Positions 11,953 through 20,799 of a stretch of DNA of 64,000 bases are shown piece after piece. How positions within the stretch are numbered: position 1 is the stretch's first letter; the number at the start of each line of letters is the position of its first letter. The position numbers and the translations under genes are program-made. This DNA is from Pseudomonas sp. S04 (GTDB taxonomy: Bacteria; Pseudomonadota; Gammaproteobacteria; Pseudomonadales; Pseudomonadaceae): positions 765,001 to 829,000 of the forward strand of contig NZ_CP019427.1 of the NCBI RefSeq assembly GCF_009834545.1, given 5' to 3'. The notes below the pieces were generated by a model. The model was given only the letters and a program-made list of their open reading frames with translations. It had not been told where the DNA came from and made no database searches.

Positions 11953-13217
11953 ACCTGTTCAACCGAGACGGGCGTCCGACCCTGCGTTCAGTCATTGGCC
12001 GTGGCAACCTGATCGTGGCGCTGGTCGGGGTGGCCATGACCAGCTTGTCCCTGACAGTGCTCGGTGTGCTGGCGTTGCGGGTGTATGCCGATCACAACCT
12101 GCACCTGATCGCCCGTTCCATCAATTACACCGTGGAAGCGGCGGTGGTGTTCAACGACAAGGCCGCCGCCAACGAAGCGCTGGCCTTGATCGCCTCTACC
12201 GAAGAAGTGGCCGACGCGCAGGTGTTCGATGCCCAGGGCCAGTTGTTGGCCCGCTGGCAGCGTGGGGAACACGGGCTGGTCTCGGCATTGGAAGTGCAGA
12301 TCGCCCGCCGCGTGCTGGAAGAACCGATCCGCATGCCCATCGTCCATCAGGACCGGGAAGTCGGCAGCATCCTGATCATCGGCCATGGCGGCAGCCTGAT
12401 GCGCTTCCTGCTCAGCGGCCTGGCGGGGATTATCCTGTGCAGCGCCCTCAGCGCCTGGGTTGCGCTGTTCCTCGCGCGGCGCCAACTCAAGGGCATCACC
12501 GGGCCGTTGCGCAGCCTGGCGCGAGTGGCGCACGCGGCCCGCAGCGAGCGCGCCTTTGACCAGCGCGTGCCGCCGGCGCGCATCGCCGAGCTGGACAGCC
12601 TGGGCAACGACTTCAATGCCTTGCTCGACGAACTGGAGTCCTGGCAGACCCACCTGCAGAGCGAAAACGAAAGCCTGGCGCACCAGGCCAATCACGACAG
12701 CCTCACCGGGTTGCCCAACCGGGCCTTCTTCGAAGGACGGCTGGCGCGGGCCGTGCGCAGTGCCAGCAAGTACAACGAACGAGTGGCCGTGCTGTTTCTC
12801 GACAGCGATCGGTTCAAGGGCATCAACGACAACTACGGGCACGCGGCCGGCGATGCGGTGCTGGTAGCGGTGGCCACCCGGGTACGTGCGCAACTGCGCG
12901 AAGAAGACCTGGTGGCGCGGCTCGGTGGCGATGAGTTTGCTGTGCTGCTGACCCCTCTGCACAAGATCGAAGATGCCGAGCGCATTGCCGGCAAGATCAT
13001 CGCCAGCATGGCACTGCCGGTGCAGTTGCCTGATGGCTCCTCGGTCCAGACCTCGCTGAGTGTCGGGATCGCGCTTTACCCGGATCATGGTGCCACCCCT
13101 GGCACCTTGCTACATGCCGCCGACGCGGCGATGTACCAGGCCAAACGCCTCTCCCGAGGCGGGCAATACACGGCACGGTCGGAGCACCTTGCCGCCAATC
13201 TTAAAACCAGGAGCTAA
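11949..13217 (+). CDS. yfiN: YfiN/TpbB-type membrane diguanylate cyclase
   Basis: Inner-membrane enzyme making c-di-GMP from two GTP. The 422-residue protein has a transmembrane helix at about 20-45, a periplasmic PAS-like (CHASE8) domain, a second helix at about 152-176, a HAMP linker, and a GGDEF domain with an intact 'RLGGDEFAVLL' (GGDEF at 326-330). An RxxD product-inhibition site ('REED', 317-320) lies exactly five residues before GGDEF, so feedback inhibition should be intact. It starts within the last codons of yfiR, supporting stoichiometric production with its repressor. Active YfiN drives exopolysaccharide and biofilm in relatives. Confidence 0.93.
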   Translation: MNLFNRDGRPTLRSVIGRGNLIVALVGVAMTSLSLTVLGVLALRVYADHNLHLIARSINYTVEAAVVFNDKAAANEALALIASTEEVADAQVFDAQGQLLARWQRGEHGLVSALEVQIARRVLEEPIRMPIVHQDREVGSILIIGHGGSLMRFLLSGLAGIILCSALSAWVALFLARRQLKGITGPLRSLARVAHAARSERAFDQRVPPARIAELDSLGNDFNALLDELESWQTHLQSENESLAHQANHDSLTGLPNRAFFEGRLARAVRSASKYNERVAVLFLDSDRFKGINDNYGHAAGDAVLVAVATRVRAQLREEDLVARLGGDEFAVLLTPLHKIEDAERIAGKIIASMALPVQLPDGSSVQTSLSVGIALYPDHGATPGTLLHAADAAMYQAKRLSRGGQYTARSEHLAANLKTRS

Positions 13218-13221
13218 CCTC

Positions 13222-13725
13222 GTGTTCTCAGTTACCCAGCGTTCCCTTCGATTCTTCACCCTGACCCTGTTCATGGCCCTGCTGGCCTTGACCGGGTGCC
13301 AGACGGCGCCGCAAAAGGGCCTGACCCCCGCGCAAATCGCCGTGCTCAAACAGCAGGGGTTCGAACTGACTGACGAAGGCTGGGCGTTTGGCTTGTCGGG
13401 CAAGGTGCTGTTCGGCAGCGACGTGGAAAGCCTCAACGCGCAGAGCACGGAAATTGTCGAACGCATCGGCAAGGCGCTACTGGGAGTTGGCATCGACCGC
13501 GTGCGAGTCGACGGCCACACCGATGCCTCCGGCAAGGAAGCCTACAACCAGCAACTGTCCATGCGCCGCGCCAAGAGCGTGCGCAACGTACTGACCCGCG
13601 TCGGCATGCGTGAAGAAAACGTCCAACTGCGCGGCCTCGGCAGCAGCGTACCGGTAGCCTCGAACAAAACCGCCAGCGGCCGCACCGAAAACCGCCGCGT
13701 GGCCATCGTGGTCAGCGCCGACTAA
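13222..13725 (+). CDS. yfiB: YfiB, OmpA-like lipoprotein that relieves YfiR repression
   Basis: Outer-membrane lipoprotein that binds peptidoglycan through an OmpA domain and sequesters YfiR. The 167-residue product starts at GTG 13222, with CAGGAGC upstream and five bases after the yfiN stop. The signal peptide ends in a lipobox 'LLALTGCQ'. The OmpA/MotB motif 'RVRVDGHTDASGKEAYNQQL' continues into 'MRRAKSVRNVL' and 'GRTENRRVAIVV'. Its last bases overlap the tail of the convergent LysR gene by four bases. With yfiR and yfiN it completes the three-part signalling module. Confidence 0.93.
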   Translation: MFSVTQRSLRFFTLTLFMALLALTGCQTAPQKGLTPAQIAVLKQQGFELTDEGWAFGLSGKVLFGSDVESLNAQSTEIVERIGKALLGVGIDRVRVDGHTDASGKEAYNQQLSMRRAKSVRNVLTRVGMREENVQLRGLGSSVPVASNKTASGRTENRRVAIVVSAD

Positions 13726-14669
13726 TCGGCAAAGTGTATCTGGCGGGTCTCACCCATCAACAACCCCTGGTTCTGCTCGGTCACGTTACGGATGTAATCC
13801 CAGAGCAGGGTGATCCGCTTGAGCTTGCGCAGGTCCTCGCGGCAGTACATCCAGAACTGTCGGGTGATGTTGATTTCTGCCGGTAGCACCGGCAGCAGCC
13901 GTGCATCCTGGGCTGCCAGGAAGCACGGCAGGATCGCCAGCGAGCGGCCTTGCTGGGCGGCGACGAATTGGGCGATCACGCTGGTGCTGCGCAGGTTGGC
14001 GCTGGCGCCGGGCAGGACGTTGGCCAGGTACAGCAGCTCCGAGCTGAAGGCCAGGTCGTCGACATAACTGATGAACTGATGCTGGGCCAGGTCCGCCGGG
14101 CGACGGATGGGCGGGTGTTGGTCGAGGTAGTCCTGGGTCGCGTACAGCTGCAGGCGGTAGTCGCAGAGTTTGCAGCAGACATACGGCCCGTGTTCCGGAC
14201 GCTCAAGAGCAATGACGATGTCCGCTTCGCGCTTGGACAGGCTGATGAAGTGCGGCAGCGGCAGGATGTCCACCGAGATCGCCGGGTAGGCATCGACGAA
14301 GTGGCTCAACTGCGGCGTGATGAAAAAGCTGCCGAAACCTTCGGTACAGCCCATGCGCACATGCCCGGACAACGCCACCCCCGAACCTGACACCTGCTCG
14401 CACGCCATGTGCAGGGTGCTTTCTATCGATTCGGCATAACCCAGTAGACGCTGGCCCTCGGCGGTGAGGACAAAGCCGTTGGTCCGCGACTTCTCGAACA
14501 GCAGGGTGCCCAGGGCGCCTTCCAGCGAACTGATGCGCCGCGACACCGTGGTGTAATCCACGGCCAGGCGTTTGGCGGCCGTGCTGGCCTTGCGGGTACG
14601 GGCCACCTCGAGGAAAAACTTCAAGTCATCCCAGTTCAGGGAGCCCAGCGATGTGATGTTTTTTTGCAT
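13722..14669 (-). CDS. LysR-type regulator, probable regulator of mmsAB
   Basis: A 315-residue LysR-family protein. The N-terminal winged helix-turn-helix is 'FFLEVARTRKASTAAKRLAV', followed by 'TTVSRRISSLEGALGTLLFE', and a periplasmic-binding-protein-like effector domain follows. ATG 14669 is chosen. An upstream in-frame start at 14711 would add residues not typical of the family. It is divergent from mmsA with a 149-base gap that carries a 29-base palindrome-like site, the classic arrangement for a LysR activator of its neighbour. The ligand is unknown. Control of valine or hydroxyisobutyrate catabolism is an inference from position. Confidence 0.88.
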   Translation of the reverse strand: MQKNITSLGSLNWDDLKFFLEVARTRKASTAAKRLAVDYTTVSRRISSLEGALGTLLFEKSRTNGFVLTAEGQRLLGYAESIESTLHMACEQVSGSGVALSGHVRMGCTEGFGSFFITPQLSHFVDAYPAISVDILPLPHFISLSKREADIVIALERPEHGPYVCCKLCDYRLQLYATQDYLDQHPPIRRPADLAQHQFISYVDDLAFSSELLYLANVLPGASANLRSTSVIAQFVAAQQGRSLAILPCFLAAQDARLLPVLPAEINITRQFWMYCREDLRKLKRITLLWDYIRNVTEQNQGLLMGETRQIHFAD

Positions 14670-14684
14670 GTTGGACCGGCTTTT

Positions 14685-14713
14685 ATGTGCGTTCTTATTA
14701 GAAGTTTGCACAT
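14685..14713. promoter_or_regulatory. candidate LysR operator between the regulator and mmsA
   Basis: Perfect arms ATGTGC and GCACAT separated by 17 bases, with inner TTC/GAA arms, lie in the shared divergent promoter region 16 bases from the regulator start. This fits a LysR recognition site. Assignment is by position and symmetry only. Confidence 0.5.
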
Positions 14714-14818
14714 CTATACTCCAAAAACAGTCCGCCCACCACGTCGCGGTCCACGCCTCATCTCAAGGCGGCTTGTTCGCCTTGGCTCCCAGCATAACTA
14801 TAAGTCCCGGAGACCAGC

Positions 14819-16345
14819 ATGAACGCATCCCTCACGCCCAACGAAACCACCGTGCAAACGGCCAAGCTGTTGATCGACGGTCAATGGGTCGAGTCCAAGA
14901 CCACCGAATGGCACGACATCGTCAATCCGGCGACCCAGCAAGTGCTGGCCAAGGTGCCGTTTGCCACCGCTGAAGAAGTCAACGCTGCCATTGACGCCGC
15001 CCATCGTGCGTTCCAGACTTGGAAGCTGACCCCGATCGGCGCGCGGATGCGCATCATGCTCAAGCTCCAGGCCTTGATTCGCGAGCACTCCAAGCGCATC
15101 GCCGTGGTCCTCAGTGCCGAGCAGGGCAAAACCATCGCCGACGCTGAAGGCGACATTTTCCGTGGCCTGGAAGTGGTCGAGCACGCCTGTTCCATCGGCA
15201 CCCTGCAAATGGGCGAGTTTGCCGAGAACGTCGCCGGCGGCGTCGACACCTATACCCTGCGCCAGCCTATCGGCGTGTGCGCGGGCATCACCCCATTCAA
15301 CTTCCCGGCGATGATCCCACTGTGGATGTTCCCGATGGCCATCGCCTGCGGCAACACCTTCGTGCTCAAGCCGTCCGAACAGGACCCGCTGTCGACCTTG
15401 CTGCTGGTGGAACTGGCGATCGAAGCCGGCGTACCGGCCGGTGTGCTCAACGTGGTGCACGGCGGTAAGGACGTGGTGGATGCGCTGTGCACCCACAAGG
15501 ACATCAAGGCGGTGTCCTTCGTCGGTTCGACCGCGGTTGGCACCCACGTCTACGACCTGGCCGGCAAGCACGGCAAACGCGTGCAATCGATGATGGGCGC
15601 CAAGAACCACGCCGTGGTACTGCCGGATGCCAACCGCGAGCAAACCCTCAACGCCCTGGTCGGTGCCGGTTTCGGTGCGGCCGGGCAACGCTGCATGGCC
15701 ACCTCGGTAGTGGTCCTGGTAGGTGCGGCCAAGCAATGGCTGCCGGACCTTAAGGCGCTGGCGCAAAAACTCAAGGTCAATGCCGGCAGTGAGCCAGGCA
15801 CCGATGTCGGCCCGGTGATCTCCAAGCGCGCCAAGGCACGGATCCTCGACCTGATCGAAAGCGGTATCAAGGAAGGCGCCAAGCTGGAACTCGATGGTCG
15901 CGAGATTAGCGTCCCGGGCTTCGAGCAAGGCAACTTCGTCGGCCCGACCCTGTTCTCCGGGGTGACCACCGACATGCAGATCTACACCCAGGAAATCTTC
16001 GGCCCGGTGCTGGTGGTGCTCGAAGTCGACACCCTTGACCAGGCGATCGCCATGGTCAACGCCAACCCGTTCGGCAACGGCACCGGTCTGTTCACCCAGA
16101 GCGGGGCAGCGGCGCGCAAGTTCCAGAGCGAAATCGACGTCGGCCAGGTGGGTATCAACATCCCGATCCCGGTGCCAGTGCCGTTCTTCAGCTTCACCGG
16201 TTCCCGTGGCTCCAAGCTCGGCGACCTGGGCCCGTATGGCAAGCAAGTGGTGCAGTTCTACACTCAGACCAAGACCGTCACCAGCCGCTGGTTTGATGAC
16301 AACAGCGTCAACGACGGTGTGAACACCACGATCAACCTGCGCTAA
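14819..16345 (+). CDS. mmsA: CoA-acylating methylmalonate-semialdehyde dehydrogenase
   Basis: Converts methylmalonate semialdehyde (from valine) or malonate semialdehyde to propionyl-CoA or acetyl-CoA with NAD+ and CoA, in the cytosol. The 508-residue aldehyde dehydrogenase has the MmsA-type '[19 protein letters not shown]' and '[16 protein letters not shown]' segments. The nucleophile is the Cys in '[16 protein letters not shown]', and '[20 protein letters not shown]' is also present. The C-terminus is about ten residues longer than many homologues. The start is supported by CCGGAGA upstream. It is followed after 13 bases by mmsB, its pathway partner. Confidence 0.96.
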   Translation: MNASLTPNETTVQTAKLLIDGQWVESKTTEWHDIVNPATQQVLAKVPFATAEEVNAAIDAAHRAFQTWKLTPIGARMRIMLKLQALIREHSKRIAVVLSAEQGKTIADAEGDIFRGLEVVEHACSIGTLQMGEFAENVAGGVDTYTLRQPIGVCAGITPFNFPAMIPLWMFPMAIACGNTFVLKPSEQDPLSTLLLVELAIEAGVPAGVLNVVHGGKDVVDALCTHKDIKAVSFVGSTAVGTHVYDLAGKHGKRVQSMMGAKNHAVVLPDANREQTLNALVGAGFGAAGQRCMATSVVVLVGAAKQWLPDLKALAQKLKVNAGSEPGTDVGPVISKRAKARILDLIESGIKEGAKLELDGREISVPGFEQGNFVGPTLFSGVTTDMQIYTQEIFGPVLVVLEVDTLDQAIAMVNANPFGNGTGLFTQSGAAARKFQSEIDVGQVGINIPIPVPVPFFSFTGSRGSKLGDLGPYGKQVVQFYTQTKTVTSRWFDDNSVNDGVNTTINLR

Positions 16346-16358
16346 GGAGCCCGACATC

Positions 16359-17246
16359 ATGAAGATTGCGTTTATTGGTCTGGGCAACATGGGCGCGCCG
16401 ATGGCGCGCAACCTGATCAAGGCCGGCCATTCGTTGAACCTGGTCGACCTGAACAAGGCGGTGCTGGCCGAGCTGGAGCAACTGGGCGGGCACATCAGCG
16501 CCACGGCCCGTGAAGCCGCGCAGGGTGCCGAACTGGTGATCACCATGCTGCCGGCCGCGGTGCATGTGCGCAGCGTCTGGCTGGGTGAAGACGGCGTACT
16601 GGCGGGGATCGGCAAAGGGGTCCCGGCGGTGGACTGCAGCACCATCGACCCGCAGACCGCCCGCGATGTCGCCGCAGCGGCAGCCAAGCAGGGCGTAACC
16701 ATGGCTGACGCACCGGTGTCCGGCGGCACCGGTGGTGCGGCGGCCGGCACCCTGACCTTCATGGTCGGCGCCACGGTGGAGCTGTTCGCCACCCTGCAAC
16801 CGGTGCTGGCGCAGATGGGCCGCAACATCGTGCACTGCGGTGAAGTCGGCACCGGGCAGATCGCCAAGATCTGCAACAACCTGCTGCTGGGCATTTCCAT
16901 GGTTGGCGTCAGTGAAGCCATGGCCCTGGGCGACGCGCTGGGGATCGACACCGGCGTGCTGGCGGGAATCATCAACAGCTCGACCGGCCGTTGCTGGAGT
17001 TCGGAGATGTACAACCCTTGGCCTGGGGTGGTGGAAACCGCGCCAGCTTCGCGCGGCTACACCGGTGGTTTTGGTGCCGAACTGATGCTCAAGGACCTCG
17101 GCCTGGCCACCGAGGCAGCACGCCAGGCGCATCAGCCTGTGGTAATGGGCGCGGTGGCCCAGCAGCTGTACCAGGCCATGAGCCTGCGCGGTGAAGGTGG
17201 CCAGGATTTCTCGGCCATCATCAACAGCTACCGCAAGCCGCAGTAA
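16359..17246 (+). CDS. mmsB: 3-hydroxyisobutyrate dehydrogenase
   Basis: Oxidises 3-hydroxyisobutyrate to methylmalonate semialdehyde with NAD+, the step just before MmsA in valine breakdown. The 295-residue beta-hydroxyacid dehydrogenase has the Rossmann motif 'FIGLGNMGAPMARNL' at residues 5-19, the substrate-binding 'DAPVSGGTGGAAAGTL' and the catalytic-lysine segment 'GQIAKICNNLLLGISM'. AAGGAGC precedes the ATG. It is co-transcribed with mmsA, and REP pairs follow it. Confidence 0.96.
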   Translation: MKIAFIGLGNMGAPMARNLIKAGHSLNLVDLNKAVLAELEQLGGHISATAREAAQGAELVITMLPAAVHVRSVWLGEDGVLAGIGKGVPAVDCSTIDPQTARDVAAAAAKQGVTMADAPVSGGTGGAAAGTLTFMVGATVELFATLQPVLAQMGRNIVHCGEVGTGQIAKICNNLLLGISMVGVSEAMALGDALGIDTGVLAGIINSSTGRCWSSEMYNPWPGVVETAPASRGYTGGFGAELMLKDLGLATEAARQAHQPVVMGAVAQQLYQAMSLRGEGGQDFSAIINSYRKPQ

Positions 17247-17272
17247 AACAGGCACCGCCACACACACAAAAG

Positions 17273-17499
17273 CCTGTGGGTCCGGGCTTGCCAGGGATGG
17301 TGGTGTGTCAGTGGCCGTAAATGCTGGCTGTGCCGGTCCCATCGCGGGCAAGCCCGCTCCCACATTGGATCTGTGGTACACACAGATCCCGCATACGCAT
17401 AAAAAACCTGTGGGAGCGGGCTTGCCCGCGAAGAGGCCGGCACAGTCAATATCAACGTTGACGGTGCTGGCGCATTCGCGGGCAAGCCCGCTCTCACAG
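17273..17499. repeat. two REPIN-type inverted REP pairs
   Basis: Two consecutive inverted pairs of the Pseudomonas REP core (gtgggagcgggcttgcccgcg). The first runs about 17273-17365 with a degenerate left arm. The second runs 17407-17499 with well-preserved arms (ctgtgggagcgggcttgcc and ggcaagcccgctctcacag). They fill the gap between mmsB and the convergent cupin gene, a usual REPIN position after gene ends. Confidence 0.85.
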
Positions 17500-17529
17500 T
17501 GGTTTTGCACCCATTACCGGATGCAATGC

Positions 17530-17874
17530 TCAAGCAAACACGAAGTACTTACGCACAGTCTCCACCACTTCCCAGGTGCCTTTCATCCCCGGCTCGACCA
17601 CAAAGATGTCACCCGCACGCAGATGGATCGGCGCCATGCCGTCCGGGGTGATCACGCAGTAGCCTTCCTGGAAATGGCAGTACTCCCACTTCACATAGTC
17701 GACTCGCCATTTGCCTGGCGTGCAGATCCAGGTGCCCATGATCTTGCTGCCATCCTCGCTGGTGTAGGCGTTGAGGTTGACGGTGTGCGGGTCGCCTTCG
17801 AGCTTTTCCCATTTGCAGGCGTCGAGCACTGGCAACGGGTGGGTATCACGAAGGACGGTAATGGGTTGGGACAT
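17530..17874 (-). CDS. cupin-domain protein (DUF861/EutQ-like)
   Basis: A 114-residue single-domain beta-barrel protein of the cupin_3 (DUF861) type. The segments 'KIMGTWICTPGKWRVDYVKW', 'YCHFQEGYCVITPDG' and 'LRAGDIFVVEPGMKGTWEVV' are the two cupin motifs. ATG 17874 was chosen with CGGAG upstream; a longer in-frame extension exists but lacks family similarity. Members are often linked to amine or amino-acid catabolism, but the substrate here cannot be told. It stands alone between REPINs and a MerR-quinone reductase pair. Confidence 0.85.
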   Translation of the reverse strand: MSQPITVLRDTHPLPVLDACKWEKLEGDPHTVNLNAYTSEDGSKIMGTWICTPGKWRVDYVKWEYCHFQEGYCVITPDGMAPIHLRAGDIFVVEPGMKGTWEVVETVRKYFVFA

Positions 17875-17978
17875 GCTGACTCCGGGCGTTGGGCAGGAAT
17901 GAAGTCCCACCCTATAGCGCCCGGCGCAGGCTCGGTTGTCTGTGCTCGACACTCAGCTGTCCAGAAACGCGCTGGGCC

Positions 17979-18350
17979 TCAGACCCGCTCCAGCGTGCAC
18001 TGGTCCTGCACCTGGGCCAGGCTGGCCTGCAACGCGCTCAATTGCTGGTGTTGGCGGGTCAGTTGCTTGATGGTGTCGGTCAGTTGCCGCTTCTTGTCCG
18101 TGATCGCCTGGTGCGCCAGGTTCCAGGGCGGAGTCTGGCCACGGTGCGGCTCGAACATCGCCTGCATTTCCTTGAGCTTGAAACCCAGTTGCTGGGCGCA
18201 CTTGATGAAACTCAGCAACTCGACGCTCTGCTGGTCGTAGATGCGGTACTTGCCCTGGCGCTGGGCAGGCGGCAACAGGCCGATGTCTTCGTAGTGACGA
18301 ATGCTCTTGATGGTGGTGCCGGACAGTTTCGCCGCTTTACCGATGTACAT
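17979..18350 (-). CDS. MerR-family transcriptional regulator
   Basis: A 123-residue MerR-family protein. The HTH is 'MYIGKAAKLSGTTIKSIRHYEDIGL', here within residues 1-25 and followed by 'LPPAQRQGKYRIYDQQSVELL'. A dimerising coiled coil occupies the C-terminal half ('DTIKQLTRQHQQLSALQASL'). The cysteine pattern of metal sensors is absent except for isolated Cys residues, so a redox or organic ligand is more likely than a metal. The quinone-reductase gene ends just before it in the same direction, on the upstream side, suggesting that the regulator controls that flavoprotein. Confidence 0.88.
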   Translation of the reverse strand: MYIGKAAKLSGTTIKSIRHYEDIGLLPPAQRQGKYRIYDQQSVELLSFIKCAQQLGFKLKEMQAMFEPHRGQTPPWNLAHQAITDKKRQLTDTIKQLTRQHQQLSALQASLAQVQDQCTLERV

Positions 18351-18405
18351 GAAAAGTCCCTTTTTCGTGGATGTCCCGGATAACGCGGCGGATTATCCCT
18401 GAGAC

Positions 18406-18981
18406 TTACCCCTGAGCGATAGCCTTGGCGCGTGCCAGCCAGGTCTGGCGCTGACGTGCGGTCGAGTTCAGCAGCGGGCCGAAGGTCAGGGTGGTGCGCG
18501 GGCGGATGCCGCAGAACGCCAGGGTGGTCTTGCGCACCTGGTGCAACCCGGGCATGCGATACACCCAGCGGTAGTACCAGGGCGGGGTGTCCATGGTCAC
18601 CAACAGATCGGCGGTGCGCCCCTGCAGCAGCTTTTGTGGAAAGGCTTTGCCCGGGCGGTACTTGAAGGCAAAGCCGGGAAGCAGCACTCGGTCGAAAAAG
18701 CCCTTGAGCAACGCCGGAATGGCCCCCCACCAGATCGGGTAGACCAGTGTCAGGTGCTCGGCCCAGGTGATGTCTTCCTGCGCCTTGAGCAGGTCGGCTT
18801 CCAGTGGCTGGACCTGCTGGTAGCCTTCGCGCAGGATCGGGTCGAAACTCAAGGTGCCCAGGCGCAGCTCGCGCACTTGATGCCCGGCCTCCCGGGCTGC
18901 CTGCACGTAGTGATCGGCGAGGGCGCCGCAGAAACTCTGGCTCGAAGGATGGCCGAGAATCACCAGTATCCGTTTGCTCAT
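18406..18981 (-). CDS. NAD(P)H dehydrogenase (quinone), flavodoxin-fold
   Basis: A 191-residue NAD(P)H:quinone oxidoreductase of the NQO1/KefF type. The FMN-binding start is 'MSKRILVILGHPSSQSFCGA', the middle has 'HLTLVYPIWWGAIPALLKG', and 'VLLPGFAFKYRPG' and 'VTMDTPPWYYRWVY' follow. Such enzymes reduce quinones or nitro compounds by two electrons in the cytosol. The MerR gene follows 55 bases downstream on the same strand and may form an operon with it. The real start is 18981. A much longer frame upstream is open but unrelated to the family. Confidence 0.88.
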   Translation of the reverse strand: MSKRILVILGHPSSQSFCGALADHYVQAAREAGHQVRELRLGTLSFDPILREGYQQVQPLEADLLKAQEDITWAEHLTLVYPIWWGAIPALLKGFFDRVLLPGFAFKYRPGKAFPQKLLQGRTADLLVTMDTPPWYYRWVYRMPGLHQVRKTTLAFCGIRPRTTLTFGPLLNSTARQRQTWLARAKAIAQG

Positions 18982-19108
18982 GTGCTTACCCCGCGATAGT
19001 CGAGGCGCGAGGATAAAGTCGACCCCACGGGGGAGAGTCAAGGGGCGCGGCGAATGCTGCTGGCGTAGCGTGAAATATCTATCGGCTAAACGGTGATTTT
19101 TTAGCATT

Positions 19109-19118
19109 AAGTGCGAAA
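19109..19118 (+). promoter_or_regulatory. candidate KynR half-site upstream of kynB
   Basis: The 10-mer aagtgcgaaa lies about 90 bases before kynB and recurs exactly at 27319-27328 in front of kynU. Both genes belong to the kynurenine pathway, whose known regulator KynR (Lrp type) is encoded in this cluster. The surrounding 19000-19204 region otherwise holds only promoter-like AT-rich sequence. Confidence 0.45.
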
Positions 19119-19204
19119 CATTTGCTGAATGCCGAAGTTTTTCGCAAGAAAGTTCAGGGGTTTCGCTCGTATCATTCACGCGTGAGCAAGCCGAGATTTG
19201 AACA

Positions 19205-19870
19205 ATGAAAAAAACACCATCCTGGTGGGACATCAGCCCACCCTTGAGCACCGCGACACCCACCTGGCCGGGTGATACACCCTTCCAGGAAGAGCGGGTC
19301 TGGACGTTCGGTCCCGAGTGCCCGGTCAACGTCGGGCGCATTACCCTGTCGCCGCACACCGGCGCCCACGTCGACGCGCCCCTGCATTACAGCCCGGACG
19401 GTGCGCCCATCGGCGAGGTGTCGCTGGAGGTCTACATGGGCCCGTGCCGCGTCCTGCATTGCCTGGACAGCGGCGCCCTGGTGCAGCCCGAGCAGCTTGC
19501 CGGGCGTCTGCAACAGTTGCCGGAGCGGGTGCTGTTGCGCACCTACCGCCAGGTACCGCTGGCCGCCTGGGACCCGGACTTCACTGCCGTGGCCAAGGAC
19601 ACCGTGGACCTGCTGGCCAGCCTTGGCGTGCGCCTGATCGGTATCGATACACCGTCCCTCGACCCGCAACAATCCAAGACCATGGACGCGCACAACGCCG
19701 TCGCTCGCCATGGCATGGCGATCCTCGAAGGGATCGTCCTCGATGACGTGCCGGAAGGTGACTACGAGCTGATCGCCTTGCCGCTGCGCTTTGCCAATCT
19801 TGACGCCAGCCCGGTCCGGGCGATTTTGCGTCCGCTGAATACATCGCCACTTGAGGAGCCTGCGCAATGA
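19205..19870 (+). CDS. kynB: arylformamidase (kynurenine formamidase)
   Basis: Hydrolyses N-formylkynurenine to kynurenine and formate. The 221-residue protein belongs to the bacterial metal-dependent cyclase-like formamidases. The metal-binding signature is '[16 protein letters not shown]' at about residues 57-72, and 'PTWPGDTPF', '[19 protein letters not shown]' and '[19 protein letters not shown]' follow the family pattern. It overlaps kynA by four bases (ATGA), so the two are translated together. The Shine-Dalgarno sequence in front is weak. Confidence 0.95.
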   Translation: MKKTPSWWDISPPLSTATPTWPGDTPFQEERVWTFGPECPVNVGRITLSPHTGAHVDAPLHYSPDGAPIGEVSLEVYMGPCRVLHCLDSGALVQPEQLAGRLQQLPERVLLRTYRQVPLAAWDPDFTAVAKDTVDLLASLGVRLIGIDTPSLDPQQSKTMDAHNAVARHGMAILEGIVLDDVPEGDYELIALPLRFANLDASPVRAILRPLNTSPLEEPAQ

Positions 19871-20721
19871 GCCAATGTCCCTATTCCCCGGGCAACCAGA
19901 CAGACGAATGGCATAACGCCGAGCTGAATTTTTCCGACTCCATGAGCTACGGCGACTACCTGGACCTGGGGCGGATTCTCAGCGCCCAGCACCCGTTGTC
20001 GCCGGACCATAACGAAATGCTGTTCATCATCCAGCACCAGACATCCGAGCTGTGGATGAAACTGATGCTGCACGAACTCAAGGCGGCCCGTGAACACGTG
20101 CGCCTGGGCGAGCTGCCACCAGCGTTCAAGATGCTGGCGCGGGTGTCGCGGATCTTCGACCAACTGGTGCATGCCTGGACCGTGCTGGCGACCATGACCC
20201 CCACCGAGTACCACGCGATCCGGCCATTTCTCGGGCAGTCGTCGGGCTTCCAGTCGTTCCAGTACCGCGAGATCGAATTCATCCTCGGCAACAAGAGCGC
20301 CACCCTGTTGCGCCCCCATGCCCACCGTCCGGAACTGCTGGCCGAACTGCAGCAGTCGCTGGCCACGCCATCGCTGTACGACGAGGCGATTCGCCTGATG
20401 GTCAGCGCCGGCCTGGCGATCGACCCGCAGCGCCTGACCTGCGACCCGACCCAGCCAACCGCCCATGACGCCTCGGTCGAAGCCGCCTGGCGAGTGGTCT
20501 ACAAGAACCCGACGCAATACTGGGACCTGTACCAGTTGGCCGAGAAGTTCATCGACCTCGAAGACTCGTTCCGCCAGTGGCGCTTCCGCCATGTGACCAC
20601 GGTCGAGCGGATCATCGGCTTCCAGCCAGGCACCGGCGGCACCGAAGGCGTGGGTTACCTGCGCAAGATGCTCGACACCGTGCTGTTCCCTGAACTGTGG
20701 CGCGTACGCTCCACCCTCTGA
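19867..20721 (+). CDS. kynA: tryptophan 2,3-dioxygenase
   Basis: Haem enzyme that opens the indole ring of L-tryptophan with O2 to give N-formylkynurenine, the first step of the pathway. The 284-residue protein shows '[19 protein letters not shown]', '[20 protein letters not shown]' (with the substrate-side His and Arg region), '[19 protein letters not shown]', and the haem-ligand segment '[20 protein letters not shown]' at about 235-255. In P. aeruginosa kynA lies apart from kynB. Here it is joined directly to it. Confidence 0.97.
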   Translation: MSQCPYSPGNQTDEWHNAELNFSDSMSYGDYLDLGRILSAQHPLSPDHNEMLFIIQHQTSELWMKLMLHELKAAREHVRLGELPPAFKMLARVSRIFDQLVHAWTVLATMTPTEYHAIRPFLGQSSGFQSFQYREIEFILGNKSATLLRPHAHRPELLAELQQSLATPSLYDEAIRLMVSAGLAIDPQRLTCDPTQPTAHDASVEAAWRVVYKNPTQYWDLYQLAEKFIDLEDSFRQWRFRHVTTVERIIGFQPGTGGTEGVGYLRKMLDTVLFPELWRVRSTL

Positions 20722-20750
20722 ACACAGGGATTGTGGTTTACGCAGACAGT

Positions 20751-20789
20751 AAAAAGCCCCGGCATTCAGCGAATGCCGGGGCTTTTTAG
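20751..20789. terminator. bidirectional rho-independent terminator
   Basis: Stem aaaaagccccggcattc / gaatgccggggcttttt with a 5-base loop, A-rich on the left and T-rich on the right. It serves both kynBA and the convergent permease gene that ends at 20800. Confidence 0.93.
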
Positions 20790-20799
20790 TGGCTGACGG

